Source: Chryseobacterium sp. 36-9 (lineage in GTDB: Bacteria; Bacteroidota; Bacteroidia; Flavobacteriales; Weeksellaceae). Taken from it: a stretch of 36,170 nucleotides of DNA. The stretch covers positions 1 through 36,170 of the forward strand of contig MKVE01000037.1 in assembly GCA_001898785.1 (NCBI GenBank), written 5' to 3'. A program made the translations under genes and the position numbers. The notes under the pieces are model-generated. The model had not been told where the DNA came from. It did no database searches and worked only from the letters and a program-made list of their open reading frames with translations. Shown here piece after piece: positions 7,456-15,175 of this stretch. Numbering within the stretch: the stretch's first letter is position 1; every line of letters starts with the position of its first letter.

Positions 7456-7610
7456 TAGGATTTGGGCGCAACCCTTTGTTTCTCCAACGCTTTTCCCAAA
7501 CCAAAACAAGCGGGTCGTTCTACGGGCAGTCGCTTCCCAAAAAACTTTGCAAAGTTTTCTGGGAGAGCTCCAACAATGCCCTCCGCACTTGCGCAGCCAG
7601 CATTGTGGTT
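7456..7610. repeat. Intergenic repeat-like block with a strong palindrome
   Basis: The block begins GGATTTGGGCGCAACCC and runs through GGGTCGTTCTACGGGCAG to GCAGCCAGCATTGTGG. It is more GC-rich than its flanks and contains the palindrome AAAACTTTGCAAAGTTTT, flanked by TCCCA and TGGGA. Open frames crossing it are short and have no gene features. From memory, blocks of this wording recur between genes in Chryseobacterium-like genomes. Only one copy is present here, so its repeat nature is recalled, not shown. Confidence 0.45.
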
Positions 7611-7612
7611 AT

Positions 7613-8203
7613 TTATTCCTCAAAACCTTTTTCCAAAGTCTCGAGAGATTGGATAACAGCCGCAATTTTTTCCCTCTGCCTTCTCACTTGTTTCGGTCTT
7701 ATGAAAAACCAAGTGATCGCCATCCAAAAAAAAGTTAATCCATAAGATAAAATAACTCCCAGCATAGACATCCGTAAAGCAAATTCATAAAAATAAAAGG
7801 CTAAACCTAATCCAAGCAAAATGTAATAAATGCTGATTCCTCTCGTCTGCATATAAACTTGCTGCTTTTCCAGTTTTTTTATCGCCGACAGATATTCCTG
7901 ATTGCTTGTAGAAGGATTGATTTTTCTGATAACATTGATGTTTTGAGTAAACAAATAAGCATACATTCCAATCGCGATGAGAATCAGAATGATTCCTAAT
8001 CTTGTTGTGAATATTCGGAAATCAATCACGTTCCAAATGGCAATAATTCCGGCTGCCGTTGCCAGCATACAAATCAGCATTCTAATATCAGCAAGAAGCT
8101 GTTTTCTTTTATAAGTATTAGCTTTTTTAATAATAGATTGTGTGTCAGGCTTATTAGATTCTTTCTGTTTCCAGAGTTCCTGAAAGTTATAATTGGTTTT
8201 CAT
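7613..8203 (-). CDS. Integral membrane protein, sigma-factor partner (putative anti-sigma)
   Basis: 196 aa with about four membrane helices: two around residues 40-85 (MLICMLATAAGIIAIW; LGIILILIAIGMYAYLF) and two around 125-165 (IYYILLGLGLAFYFYEF; ILSYGLTFFWMAITWFF). A cytoplasmic N-terminal segment of about 38 residues precedes them, and a soluble segment of about 30 residues lies between the pairs (SAIKKLEKQQVYMQ). The start overlaps the end of the ECF sigma gene by 17 nt, so they are translationally coupled. Coupling suggests it binds or restrains the sigma factor from the membrane. It lacks the usual single-helix, zinc-finger anti-sigma layout, so the role is inferred from position. Confidence 0.85.
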   Translation of the reverse strand: MKTNYNFQELWKQKESNKPDTQSIIKKANTYKRKQLLADIRMLICMLATAAGIIAIWNVIDFRIFTTRLGIILILIAIGMYAYLFTQNINVIRKINPSTSNQEYLSAIKKLEKQQVYMQTRGISIYYILLGLGLAFYFYEFALRMSMLGVILSYGLTFFWMAITWFFIRPKQVRRQREKIAAVIQSLETLEKGFEE

Positions 8204-8684
8204 GCTTTCTGAATTTTTCGGTTAATTTTTCTTTGATTCTGTGGATTTTGACTCGAACATTAGTTGGAGAAATTCCGACGACTTCAGCAATTTCTGCCTG
8301 TTTCATTTCCTCGAGTTCCAGGGAAATAATGATTCTTTCCAGCTCGGGTAATTCGGAGATGCATTGGTAAAGAAAATCCGTCATTTTATCTTTTTCCAGC
8401 TTGTTGTCTTTCTCATAATTATCCTTGATTTGATAAGGCAATTCGCTTTTGGGCATTCGTTTTTCCAGATTGATTTGCCTTAGACAGATATTCGTCGCAA
8501 TTCTGTAGATCCAGGTTCCGACCGCTGCTTCCTGACGGAATTTTGGCAATTGCTGAAACACAGCGACAAATGTTTCCTGACAGAGATCTTTTGCCAATTC
8601 ATCATCATTCACATAACCCATACAAAGCCGAAAAATCCGTTTCCAGTAATCGTGATAAATGTCTTCGAAGTTTAAAATCTGCAT
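8187..8684 (-). CDS. ECF-type RNA polymerase sigma factor (sigma-70 family)
   Basis: 165 aa. Region 2 spans about residues 8-75 (IYHDYWKRIFRLCMGYVNDDELAKDLCQETFVAVFQ, then GTWIYRIATNICL). Region 4 spans about 110-160 (LPELERIIISLELEEMKQAEIAEVVGISPTNVRVKIHRIKEKL). Regions 1 and 3 are missing, as in extracytoplasmic-function sigma factors. It is the first gene of a two-gene unit with the membrane protein, suggesting an envelope signal frees it to redirect RNA polymerase. The regulon cannot be told from the window. Confidence 0.95.
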   Translation of the reverse strand: MQILNFEDIYHDYWKRIFRLCMGYVNDDELAKDLCQETFVAVFQQLPKFRQEAAVGTWIYRIATNICLRQINLEKRMPKSELPYQIKDNYEKDNKLEKDKMTDFLYQCISELPELERIIISLELEEMKQAEIAEVVGISPTNVRVKIHRIKEKLTEKFRKHENQL

Positions 8685-8788
8685 TGGCTTATTTTAGAGT
8701 TTAGAGAACATTCAATCAAAAATGTTACAATCTAAGTGAAGATAAAATCTTTTTATTGTTCTTAAAGAATTGATGATGTGAAAATCTC

Positions 8789-8796
8789 TACTTTTG
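8789..8796 (+). promoter_or_regulatory. -7 promoter element TACTTTTG, near-leaderless gene
   Basis: TACTTTTG ends only 4 nt before the ATG at 8801. A TTG at 8770-8772 is 16 nt upstream instead of the usual 19. If used, transcription would start at or next to the start codon. Confidence 0.45.
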
Positions 8797-8800
8797 CCCA

Positions 8801-9502
8801 ATGTTAGACATTCTTTATCAAGACGACTACCTGATTGCTATCAACAAACCGAGCGGACTTTTGGTTCATAAGTCAAAATATGCCGGGCCGGCAGACGAGT
8901 ATGCGGTAGAAAAATTGACGAACCAAATCGGAAAAAAGGTTCATCTTGTTCATCGTTTGGACCGGAAAACATCGGGCGTTTTGCTATTTGCTTTTGATAA
9001 AGAAATACTTAAATTAATCAGTGATCAATTTATGAATCGGGAAGTTGAAAAAAAATATCTGGCGATTCTGCGTGGTTGGACAAAAGAGGAAGAAACGATT
9101 GATTATGATTTGACGAATGAAAATGAAATCGTTCAAAATGCTGTAACCTACTACAAACGACTAATGATTTCCGAAATTGATTTACCATTTCTGAAACATC
9201 CAACGTCTCGTTATTCTTTGGTAGAAGCGACTCCGGAAACAGGCAGGTTTCATCAATTGAGAAAGCATTTCAAGCATATTTTGCATCCGATTTTGGGCTG
9301 CAGAAAACACGGTTGCAATAAGCAGAATAAATTGTGGTTGAATACGTTTAATGTGACTGCAATGCCTTTGCATTCGCACCAGCTTAATTTTAAACATCCC
9401 ATTACCAATCAGCATATTTTCCTCAATGCGAGTTTGAATGTGAATCCCGGCTTTTTAGAAATTGGAAAAATCTTAGGTTTTAATCTTGAGGCGTATATTT
9501 AG
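8801..9502 (+). CDS. truC: RluA-family pseudouridine synthase, TruC-like (tRNA U65)
   Basis: 233 aa. The catalytic motif HRLDRKTSG places the nucleophilic Asp at residue 54. Other family signs are the start LDILYQDDYLIAINKPSGLLVH, then EKKYLAILRGW, AVTYYKRL and ETGRFHQLRKHFKHILHPILG. The AVT.Y and HPI.G...HG...QN pattern fits TruC, which makes pseudouridine 65 in some tRNAs, better than RluD or RluB. There is no S4 domain. One oddity is GCRKHGCNKQN at 166-176, where Cys167 and Cys172 replace the aspartates I would expect (GDxKHGDxxQN). The gene ends at a strong bidirectional terminator. Confidence 0.88.
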   Translation: MLDILYQDDYLIAINKPSGLLVHKSKYAGPADEYAVEKLTNQIGKKVHLVHRLDRKTSGVLLFAFDKEILKLISDQFMNREVEKKYLAILRGWTKEEETIDYDLTNENEIVQNAVTYYKRLMISEIDLPFLKHPTSRYSLVEATPETGRFHQLRKHFKHILHPILGCRKHGCNKQNKLWLNTFNVTAMPLHSHQLNFKHPITNQHIFLNASLNVNPGFLEIGKILGFNLEAYI

Positions 9503-9522
9503 CTTTTGAAGACCATAAAAAC

Positions 9523-9550
9523 AAAAGCTTCTCAGGAAAGAGAAGCTTTT
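9523..9550. terminator. Bidirectional terminator
   Basis: AAAAGCTTCTC (9523-9533), loop AGGAAA, GAGAAGCTTTT (9540-9550). The 11-bp stem is perfect and sits between the convergent stops at 9502 and 9571. Confidence 0.9.
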
Positions 9551-9570
9551 ATGATCATTTTTACTAACTA

Positions 9571-11859
9571 TTACTTTTTGATGATTTTTTTGCTGACAAT
9601 ATTGTTATCGGAAGTTACAATTCTAAGAACATAGACACCATTTGGAAGTTTGGAAACATTCATTTCACTGCTCTTCGTTTCAAGGAGTTTTTTGCCGTCC
9701 ATACTGTAAAGTGCAACAGATTTCAGGTTTTTATCATCGATGTGCAGAACATCAACAACCGGATTCGGGTAAACCAAAACTTTGGCTTTCTCTCCGGAAA
9801 CTTCTCCTGTTGCCAAAATGTCAAAATCCAAGTTATAACCTAATAATCCCAAATCCGAGGAAGCAATGTAAATCAATGCATTCTTGTCCGAGAAGTCAAT
9901 TGTCACAGAGCCTGTTTCTGTATATAAAAGATCTGAACGGTCTACAGTTTTCCAGTTATTTCCATGATCTACGGAATAATGAATATTAAATTGGGTATAC
10001 ATAGAAGAATAGGTTGCAGCAACCAGAACACCGTCATTAACATCAGAATAAGCCACTTTGAATGCCATAAAATCAGATACCTGTTTCCAGGTTAAACCTT
10101 TATCATTTGAAATAAAGACACCTTCCGAAGTCCCTAAAGCCAATTGGTTGAGATTTTTAGGGTTCTGAACAATATCAAAAATTGCAGCTTCAAAAGGGAA
10201 ATTAGCGTCAATTGTAACTGCTGTCCAATCTGTTCCGCCATTCGTTGTTTTATAAATTTCTGAACCTACCAAAATGAAAAACTCGTCCGAAATATTGTTC
10301 GGATGCAGGATTTTGTAAACCGGCCCTTGTGCCGGAAGTGGGATGTTGGTCACTACAATATCATTCGGATTGTTGAAATTGATTTTGTCCAATTCGCCCT
10401 GATTCCAATTACTAAATGTTGCAAAAATCTGGTTATTAACCTGTGGATCCGGAATCACATTTGTAAGTCCGCTAGTGAAGGTTTCAAATATAGAAGAAAA
10501 ATCGGCGCCGAAATTATTGCTTATCGATAAGGTAGAGCCCGTGAAACCTCCTTTGAAAGAATAAACTCTGCCTTCTTTTTTAGAATCCGGTATATAAACC
10601 GGACCATTATTATTAGTAAAAATATTAAGAGCTTGGATTTGGTAGGCATTTTCAGAATTGTCTGCCAGATTCCTGTGAACAAAACCATTCTGGACACTAT
10701 AGAAAAGATGTTTCGAAGTCTCGGTTTCGTAAAGATTTACTCTTCCTGTAGAACTGAAATATGGCGTCTGAATCTGGGTTAAAGTTGTTCCGTTATCTGT
10801 GGAAAACAAAGGTTTGTAATTTGCAGTAATGAATAATTCTCCGGCTTTGAAAGGGTTGAAGCTTGCTTTTATTCCGTAGTAATAGCTGTCCAGATTGTCA
10901 TAAGGATATTCTACGCTTTGCCAGGTTGCGCCACCATCTTTTGAGGAGACTATTTCGTCTTCTTCCAAAACAATGATGTGGTTGTTGTCCAGCGGGTTAT
11001 ATTTGATGTCGATAATATTGTTTAGAATTCCGTTGCTACCCCAGGCGATATTTTTATTCTCCCATGTTATTCCACCATCAGTAGAATGATGAAGATTTTC
11101 CGGGCATACACCAAAACTGATGTCTGTTCCCGCATAGATTTCATTAGGATTATTCGGGTTGAATTCCAGCGTGCTGAGAACGCTTCCTTCAAGCTTTGTT
11201 GTGAAAGAATCGCCGCCGTCACTGGAGATCATCAATCCACCATAGACACCCTGACTTCCATTTCCGTTAGCAATGTAGATTTTATTTTTGTCTGCAGGAC
11301 CAAAAGCTACATAGCTTGTGATAATATTGTTGTGATCCATAGAATAGTATATTTCCTTCCAGTTTTGTCCGCCGTCATTGGTTGTATAAACACGGTTGGC
11401 TGTTCCAAATCCAACAGGAAACTGTGAGCTCACAATCAAATTGTCTTTATCATCGCCGAAGAAATTGTAGGCTGAAACATACGCACCTTCGGAAAAATTC
11501 GGCATAGAGAAGGTTTTTGTGATCGCTTTGGTAGCAATATCGAAAATATGAACCTCACCGATTCCGCCCTTCAAAGTTGAGAAAGATAAAAACGATCCGT
11601 CTTTGCTGATGTTCAGTTTGGTGATATTTCCAATTTCCGTTGGAACTGAATAAAACACATCCCAAGAAACACCATTGTTGTGTGAAACCAAAATGTGGTT
11701 GGTAATTGTAGTGGCATAGATGGTATTTTGTTCCTTCGTGCTATAAGTAACTTCAAATATTCTCCCAAATTCATTTTTGCCCAAAACCTGCATCTGAGCA
11801 TCAACGTTATTGGTAAAAAGCGCCAATAAAAATCCCGCTAAAAGAGTAAATTTTTTCAT
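9571..11859 (-). CDS. T9SS-secreted beta-propeller (BNR/sortilin-like) protein
   Basis: 762 aa from the ATG at 11859, which begins a signal peptide (MKKFTLLAGFLLALFTNNVDAQ); the open frame extends 21 nt further upstream to 11880. The body is made of repeated propeller blades with Asp-box-like motifs: SHNNGVSWDVF, TNDGGQNWKEI, SSDGGDSF, STDGGITWENK, SKDGGATWQSV, TTNGGTDWTAV, SNDKGLTWKQV, SVDHGNNWKTV. The last 75 residues are a type A sorting domain (VYPNPVVDVLHIDDKNL, ALYSMDGKKLLE, LPNGVYVLRI, KKIIKK), which directs export by the type IX system. No catalytic residues could be assigned; it may be a surface or secreted glycan- or protein-binding propeller. Confidence 0.93.
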   Translation of the reverse strand: MKKFTLLAGFLLALFTNNVDAQMQVLGKNEFGRIFEVTYSTKEQNTIYATTITNHILVSHNNGVSWDVFYSVPTEIGNITKLNISKDGSFLSFSTLKGGIGEVHIFDIATKAITKTFSMPNFSEGAYVSAYNFFGDDKDNLIVSSQFPVGFGTANRVYTTNDGGQNWKEIYYSMDHNNIITSYVAFGPADKNKIYIANGNGSQGVYGGLMISSDGGDSFTTKLEGSVLSTLEFNPNNPNEIYAGTDISFGVCPENLHHSTDGGITWENKNIAWGSNGILNNIIDIKYNPLDNNHIIVLEEDEIVSSKDGGATWQSVEYPYDNLDSYYYGIKASFNPFKAGELFITANYKPLFSTDNGTTLTQIQTPYFSSTGRVNLYETETSKHLFYSVQNGFVHRNLADNSENAYQIQALNIFTNNNGPVYIPDSKKEGRVYSFKGGFTGSTLSISNNFGADFSSIFETFTSGLTNVIPDPQVNNQIFATFSNWNQGELDKINFNNPNDIVVTNIPLPAQGPVYKILHPNNISDEFFILVGSEIYKTTNGGTDWTAVTIDANFPFEAAIFDIVQNPKNLNQLALGTSEGVFISNDKGLTWKQVSDFMAFKVAYSDVNDGVLVAATYSSMYTQFNIHYSVDHGNNWKTVDRSDLLYTETGSVTIDFSDKNALIYIASSDLGLLGYNLDFDILATGEVSGEKAKVLVYPNPVVDVLHIDDKNLKSVALYSMDGKKLLETKSSEMNVSKLPNGVYVLRIVTSDNNIVSKKIIKK

Positions 11860-11961
11860 ATATCCAATTTTATCTAACAAATGTTATGATAAATGTTAGT
11901 AAAGCAAAAAAATTAAAAAGAAATAGTAGGACGCTGTCTCAGAAATAAAGTGACATTTTTG

Positions 11962-13617
11962 CTAAATACTTGTAATATAGTTGTATAGGTCTAAGTTTTC
12001 ATCGTGTCCCATTTTCTTGATGATGCGCTCTTTTCTCTTACGGCAAGCCTCCGGAGTGATGTTAAAAATGGTAGAAATCTCTTTGATGGAAAGATTCATA
12101 AATACATAAGAGAGAAATCGGATATCGTTTGAATTGAGATCGGGATGAAGTTGCTTCAATTTGGAAAGAAAACCTTGGTTGACTTCTTCGAAATGAACCA
12201 GAAAGCTCTCTTCTTCATGAGTTTGTTTTTGTAAAATTTTGAATTGCTTGATGATATTATTGATGTCCACATTCTGTAAATCATCAGATTCACGGGATAG
12301 CGTTCTGATAAGGTCGTCTATCAGTTCTATTTTTGTAGAGAGTTGTAAAGCTTTGGTTGTCAGTTTTCTATTTTTGGCTTCCAGTTCATTTTTGAACTTC
12401 TCCTGTTCCAAAAGTGCAAGAACTTCTTTTTCTTTTAACTGATTTTCAAGAATTTCTTTATTCTTTTTCTCTTTTTCGAGTTCCAGTCTGGCGATTTCCG
12501 CATTATTCTGCTCGATTATCTTTTGTTGTTTGTTTTTGACAATGCTATTTCTCAAAGCCCAGAAAATAATTAAAACTACAAAAATGGCGAGCAAAAAACC
12601 TTTGATAAAAAAAGAACGTTGAGATGTCAGTTTTCCTTGACTTTCCGCCAAATCTTTCTGAGAATTCTGAAGCTCAAATTTGATTTTACTGTTTTCGAAA
12701 AGTTGTCCGTTTTTGATCCTGTTGACCGAATCTTTTACAACCATTATCGAATCTTTGTAAGAAACAGCCCGATCTATATCATTGGCTTTTTTGTAAAGTT
12801 TGCTGAATCTCTCGAAAAGATTTTCTTTGAAATCATAATTCAGATTGTTTTTCTCGGCCAGTTGCAAAAAATGAAATGCCTTTTGGAGGTCATTTCTTTG
12901 TTCGGCAATGATTGAAAGATTATAGAAAACCTGTGTTTTATGCTCAGCATATTCTACTCCATTCAGCTTCGGAAGCAGTTCATTAGCCAGTTTTTCAGCT
13001 TCATCATATTGTTTGAGGTTAACAAGCGTTTCCATATCAGTAGACTTTGCCAGCAGATAATATGGTGAATCCGCAGTTAACTTCAGCGCTTCATCAATGT
13101 ATTTTTTTGCTGTTTTGTGATCGCCTTTTTCGTTGTAAACAATCGTCAGGTTTATTGCATATAAACCCTTGGAAGTGTTATTGTTAACTTTTCCTGCGAG
13201 TTCATAAGCTTTTGAAAAATAATCTTTGGCTTTATCGATTTTGTTATCCCGGGAATAGAGAATCGCAATGTTATTGAGAACTGTCATTTCCGATTTTTCA
13301 TCCAGATGGGCAACAGCAATTTTGTAAGCATCCAGATAATTATTAAGTGCTTCGCCATAATCCAGCATCATATAATAATTGGCACCAATATTATTCGTAG
13401 ATAAGAATTCTTCGCGATACCAATGGTTGTCCTGAGCAATTTTCCGAGTTTTGGTCAGGATTTGCAGAGATTTTGTAAAATCCTTTTTATTCATTGCTTC
13501 TACACCTTTAATAATCATTTTTTCGCAATCTTTTGGTGTCATTGCAAAAGTCCTGAAAGGCAGAAAAAAGAGGAAAAATATATAAATTAAACTTCTGTAA
13601 AAAGCAGTTGAAATCAT
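11962..13617 (-). CDS. Membrane-anchored TPR sensor with C-terminal LuxR-like HTH
   Basis: 551 aa. A signal or anchor segment (IYIFFLFFLPFRTFA) is followed by about six TPR units, residues 30-300 (for example NNIAILYSRDNKIDKAKDYFSKAYEL). One membrane helix lies at about 335-355 (FLLAIFVVLIIFWAL), then a Lys/Glu-rich coiled coil (about 360-420). The C-terminal helix-turn-helix reads LNSNDIRFLSYVFMNLSIKEISTIFNITPEACRKRKERIIKKMG. The TPR part would be periplasmic and the HTH cytoplasmic, so it could pass an envelope signal directly to DNA, a layout common in Flavobacteria. The target genes are unknown. Confidence 0.92.
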   Translation of the reverse strand: MISTAFYRSLIYIFFLFFLPFRTFAMTPKDCEKMIIKGVEAMNKKDFTKSLQILTKTRKIAQDNHWYREEFLSTNNIGANYYMMLDYGEALNNYLDAYKIAVAHLDEKSEMTVLNNIAILYSRDNKIDKAKDYFSKAYELAGKVNNNTSKGLYAINLTIVYNEKGDHKTAKKYIDEALKLTADSPYYLLAKSTDMETLVNLKQYDEAEKLANELLPKLNGVEYAEHKTQVFYNLSIIAEQRNDLQKAFHFLQLAEKNNLNYDFKENLFERFSKLYKKANDIDRAVSYKDSIMVVKDSVNRIKNGQLFENSKIKFELQNSQKDLAESQGKLTSQRSFFIKGFLLAIFVVLIIFWALRNSIVKNKQQKIIEQNNAEIARLELEKEKKNKEILENQLKEKEVLALLEQEKFKNELEAKNRKLTTKALQLSTKIELIDDLIRTLSRESDDLQNVDINNIIKQFKILQKQTHEEESFLVHFEEVNQGFLSKLKQLHPDLNSNDIRFLSYVFMNLSIKEISTIFNITPEACRKRKERIIKKMGHDENLDLYNYITSI

Positions 13618-13687
13618 TTAAAGCTTGAGATAAAATCCAAGTAAAGATATAGATTTTGGATCATTTTTTCTGAATTCTTAGAATATC

Positions 13688-13813
13688 AAACACAAAGGCA
13701 CAAAAATCTATTTCACTATAATTGTTTTGGGGCACGAAGAAAATCGAAGATTTTAAATACGAGTGCCTTATAAACACAAGATATTCAAGATTAAACTTTG
13801 TGCCTTTGTGTTT
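13688..13813. repeat. Nested palindromic element, copy A
   Basis: Terminal arms AAACACAAAGGCACAAA (13688-13704) and its exact reverse complement (13797-13813), 17 bp without a mismatch. Inside, GGCAC (13731-13735) pairs with GTGCC (13763-13767), and AAAATC (13740-13745) with GATTTT (13749-13754), all centred on the same point, so the 126 bp can fold into one long interrupted hairpin. It lies between the divergent starts of the TPR/HTH gene and pyrD. Confidence 0.88.
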
Positions 13814-13862
13814 AACTCTCATTTAACTGATTTTTTATAAAGCCATTTTCCTCACAAAAACG

Positions 13863-13870
13863 TAAATTTG
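13863..13870 (+). promoter_or_regulatory. -7 promoter element TAAATTTG for pyrD
   Basis: TAAATTTG matches TAnnTTTG and ends 15 nt before the ATG at 13886. No TTG at the ideal -33 spacing was seen. Confidence 0.4.
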
Positions 13871-13885
13871 TAAAACTTTTCTCCG

Positions 13886-14896
13886 ATGTATAAAAGCCTC
13901 ATTCGCCCGCTTCTTTTCAAATTCGACCCCGAAGAAGTTCATCATTTTACATTTTCTTTTCTTAAGAATTTCGGATTCCTTGCCAAATTATTTCTACCAA
14001 AACCAATTGAAGATCGACGTCTTGAACGTGAAGTTTTTGGATTGAAATTCAAAAATCCCATTGGATTAGCCGCGGGTTTTGATAAAGATGCAAAATTGTT
14101 TAACGAATTGTCTGACTTGGGATTCGGGTTCATAGAAATTGGAACTTTGACACCGAAACCTCAAGCTGGAAATGATAAAAAAAGATTATTCAGGTTAAGG
14201 GAAGATTCTGCAATTATCAACAGAATGGGCTTCAATAATGGTGGTGTTGACGAAGCAATCGAAAGATTAAAGAAAAATAAAAAGGTTCTGATAGGCGGAA
14301 ATATTGGAAAAAATAAAGCCACACCGAACGAAGAAGCCGTGAATGATTACAAGATCTGTTTCGAGAAATTATTTCCTTACGTGGATTATTTCGTCGTGAA
14401 TGTCAGCTCGCCAAACACACCAAATCTCCGTGAACTTCAGGATAAAAAACCGCTGACGGAATTGCTGTCAACGCTGCAAAGCCTCAATCTTGAAAAGCCC
14501 AAACAAAAGCCAATTCTCTTGAAAATCGCGCCAGATTTGACAGATGAACAGCTTTTGGATATTATTGATATCGTTAAAGAAACACAGATTGCTGGTGTAA
14601 TTGCAACCAATACGACGTTGTCGCGAGACAATTTAATTTCAGAAAATAAATCCGAAATGGGCGGATTATCCGGAAAACCTTTGACAAAACGTTCAACAGA
14701 AGTCATTAGATTTTTATCCGAAAAAAGTGGAAAAGCTTTTCCAATCATCGGTGTTGGCGGAATTCATACAGCGCATGATGCTTTGGAAAAACTGGAAGCT
14801 GGCGCAAGTCTTGTTCAGCTTTATACTGGATTCATCTACGAAGGTCCGGAATTGATCAATCAGATCAATCGGGAAATTCTTCGACAAAAAATTTAG
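13886..14896 (+). CDS. pyrD: Dihydroorotate dehydrogenase (quinone), class 2
   Basis: 336 aa, the membrane-associated enzyme of pyrimidine synthesis that oxidises dihydroorotate to orotate and passes electrons to quinone. The N-terminal helical extension ([22 protein letters not shown]) marks class 2. The FMN-binding core shows [38 protein letters not shown] and [11 protein letters not shown], with the catalytic base Ser175 at the same position as in E. coli, then KIAPDL, NTT, and IIGVGGIH. The DUF2007 gene follows after 3 nt, so they are one operon ending at the terminator at 15125. Confidence 0.97.
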   Translation: MYKSLIRPLLFKFDPEEVHHFTFSFLKNFGFLAKLFLPKPIEDRRLEREVFGLKFKNPIGLAAGFDKDAKLFNELSDLGFGFIEIGTLTPKPQAGNDKKRLFRLREDSAIINRMGFNNGGVDEAIERLKKNKKVLIGGNIGKNKATPNEEAVNDYKICFEKLFPYVDYFVVNVSSPNTPNLRELQDKKPLTELLSTLQSLNLEKPKQKPILLKIAPDLTDEQLLDIIDIVKETQIAGVIATNTTLSRDNLISENKSEMGGLSGKPLTKRSTEVIRFLSEKSGKAFPIIGVGGIHTAHDALEKLEAGASLVQLYTGFIYEGPELINQINREILRQKI

Positions 14897-14899
14897 ATT

Positions 14900-15124
14900 A
14901 TGGAATTAATTACACTCAAGATTTTCAATACAGAAATTGAAGCGGAAATGCTAAGAATTTTCTTAGAAACGAATGAAATCGAAGCATTTGTTTTCGGAAA
15001 TGTCCTGGCAAATACTTATAATCTTTTTAATACAACAAGTGGTGGCGTTCAATTAAAGGTCTCGGAAAATGACTTTGGAAAAGCTAATCAATTGATGAAT
15101 GAATTTTATAATACAGATAATTAA
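14900..15124 (+). CDS. DUF2007 domain protein
   Basis: 74 aa, soluble. The pattern (LITLKIFNTEIEAEMLRIFLETNEIEAFVFGN, then GGVQLKVSENDFGKANQLMNEF) is that of DUF2007, sometimes named putative signal-transducing protein: a small ferredoxin-like alpha/beta unit of unknown function related to PII-like folds. It starts 3 nt after pyrD and is probably co-transcribed, but the link to pyrimidine synthesis may be only positional. Confidence 0.88.
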   Translation: MELITLKIFNTEIEAEMLRIFLETNEIEAFVFGNVLANTYNLFNTTSGGVQLKVSENDFGKANQLMNEFYNTDN

Positions 15125-15158
15125 AACCCTTTCAGAGTTTTTTAACTCTGAAAGGGTT
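15125..15158. terminator. Strong bidirectional terminator
   Basis: AACCCTTTCAGAGTT (15125-15139), loop TTTT, AACTCTGAAAGGGTT (15144-15158). The 15-bp stem is perfect, between the convergent DUF2007 and TonB-receptor genes. Confidence 0.92.
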
Positions 15159-15175
15159 ATTAAAAATCGTCTGAT

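Noticed and set aside
7462-7745. Three overlapping plus-strand frames of 63-89 aa
   Set aside because: They lie in the intergenic repeat-like block and the antisense of the membrane protein, with no domain or start signal.
11881-11961. Terminator or insertion remnant between the propeller and TPR genes (GCTGTCTCAG region)
   Set aside because: Only a weak imperfect pairing was found, not enough to call a feature.
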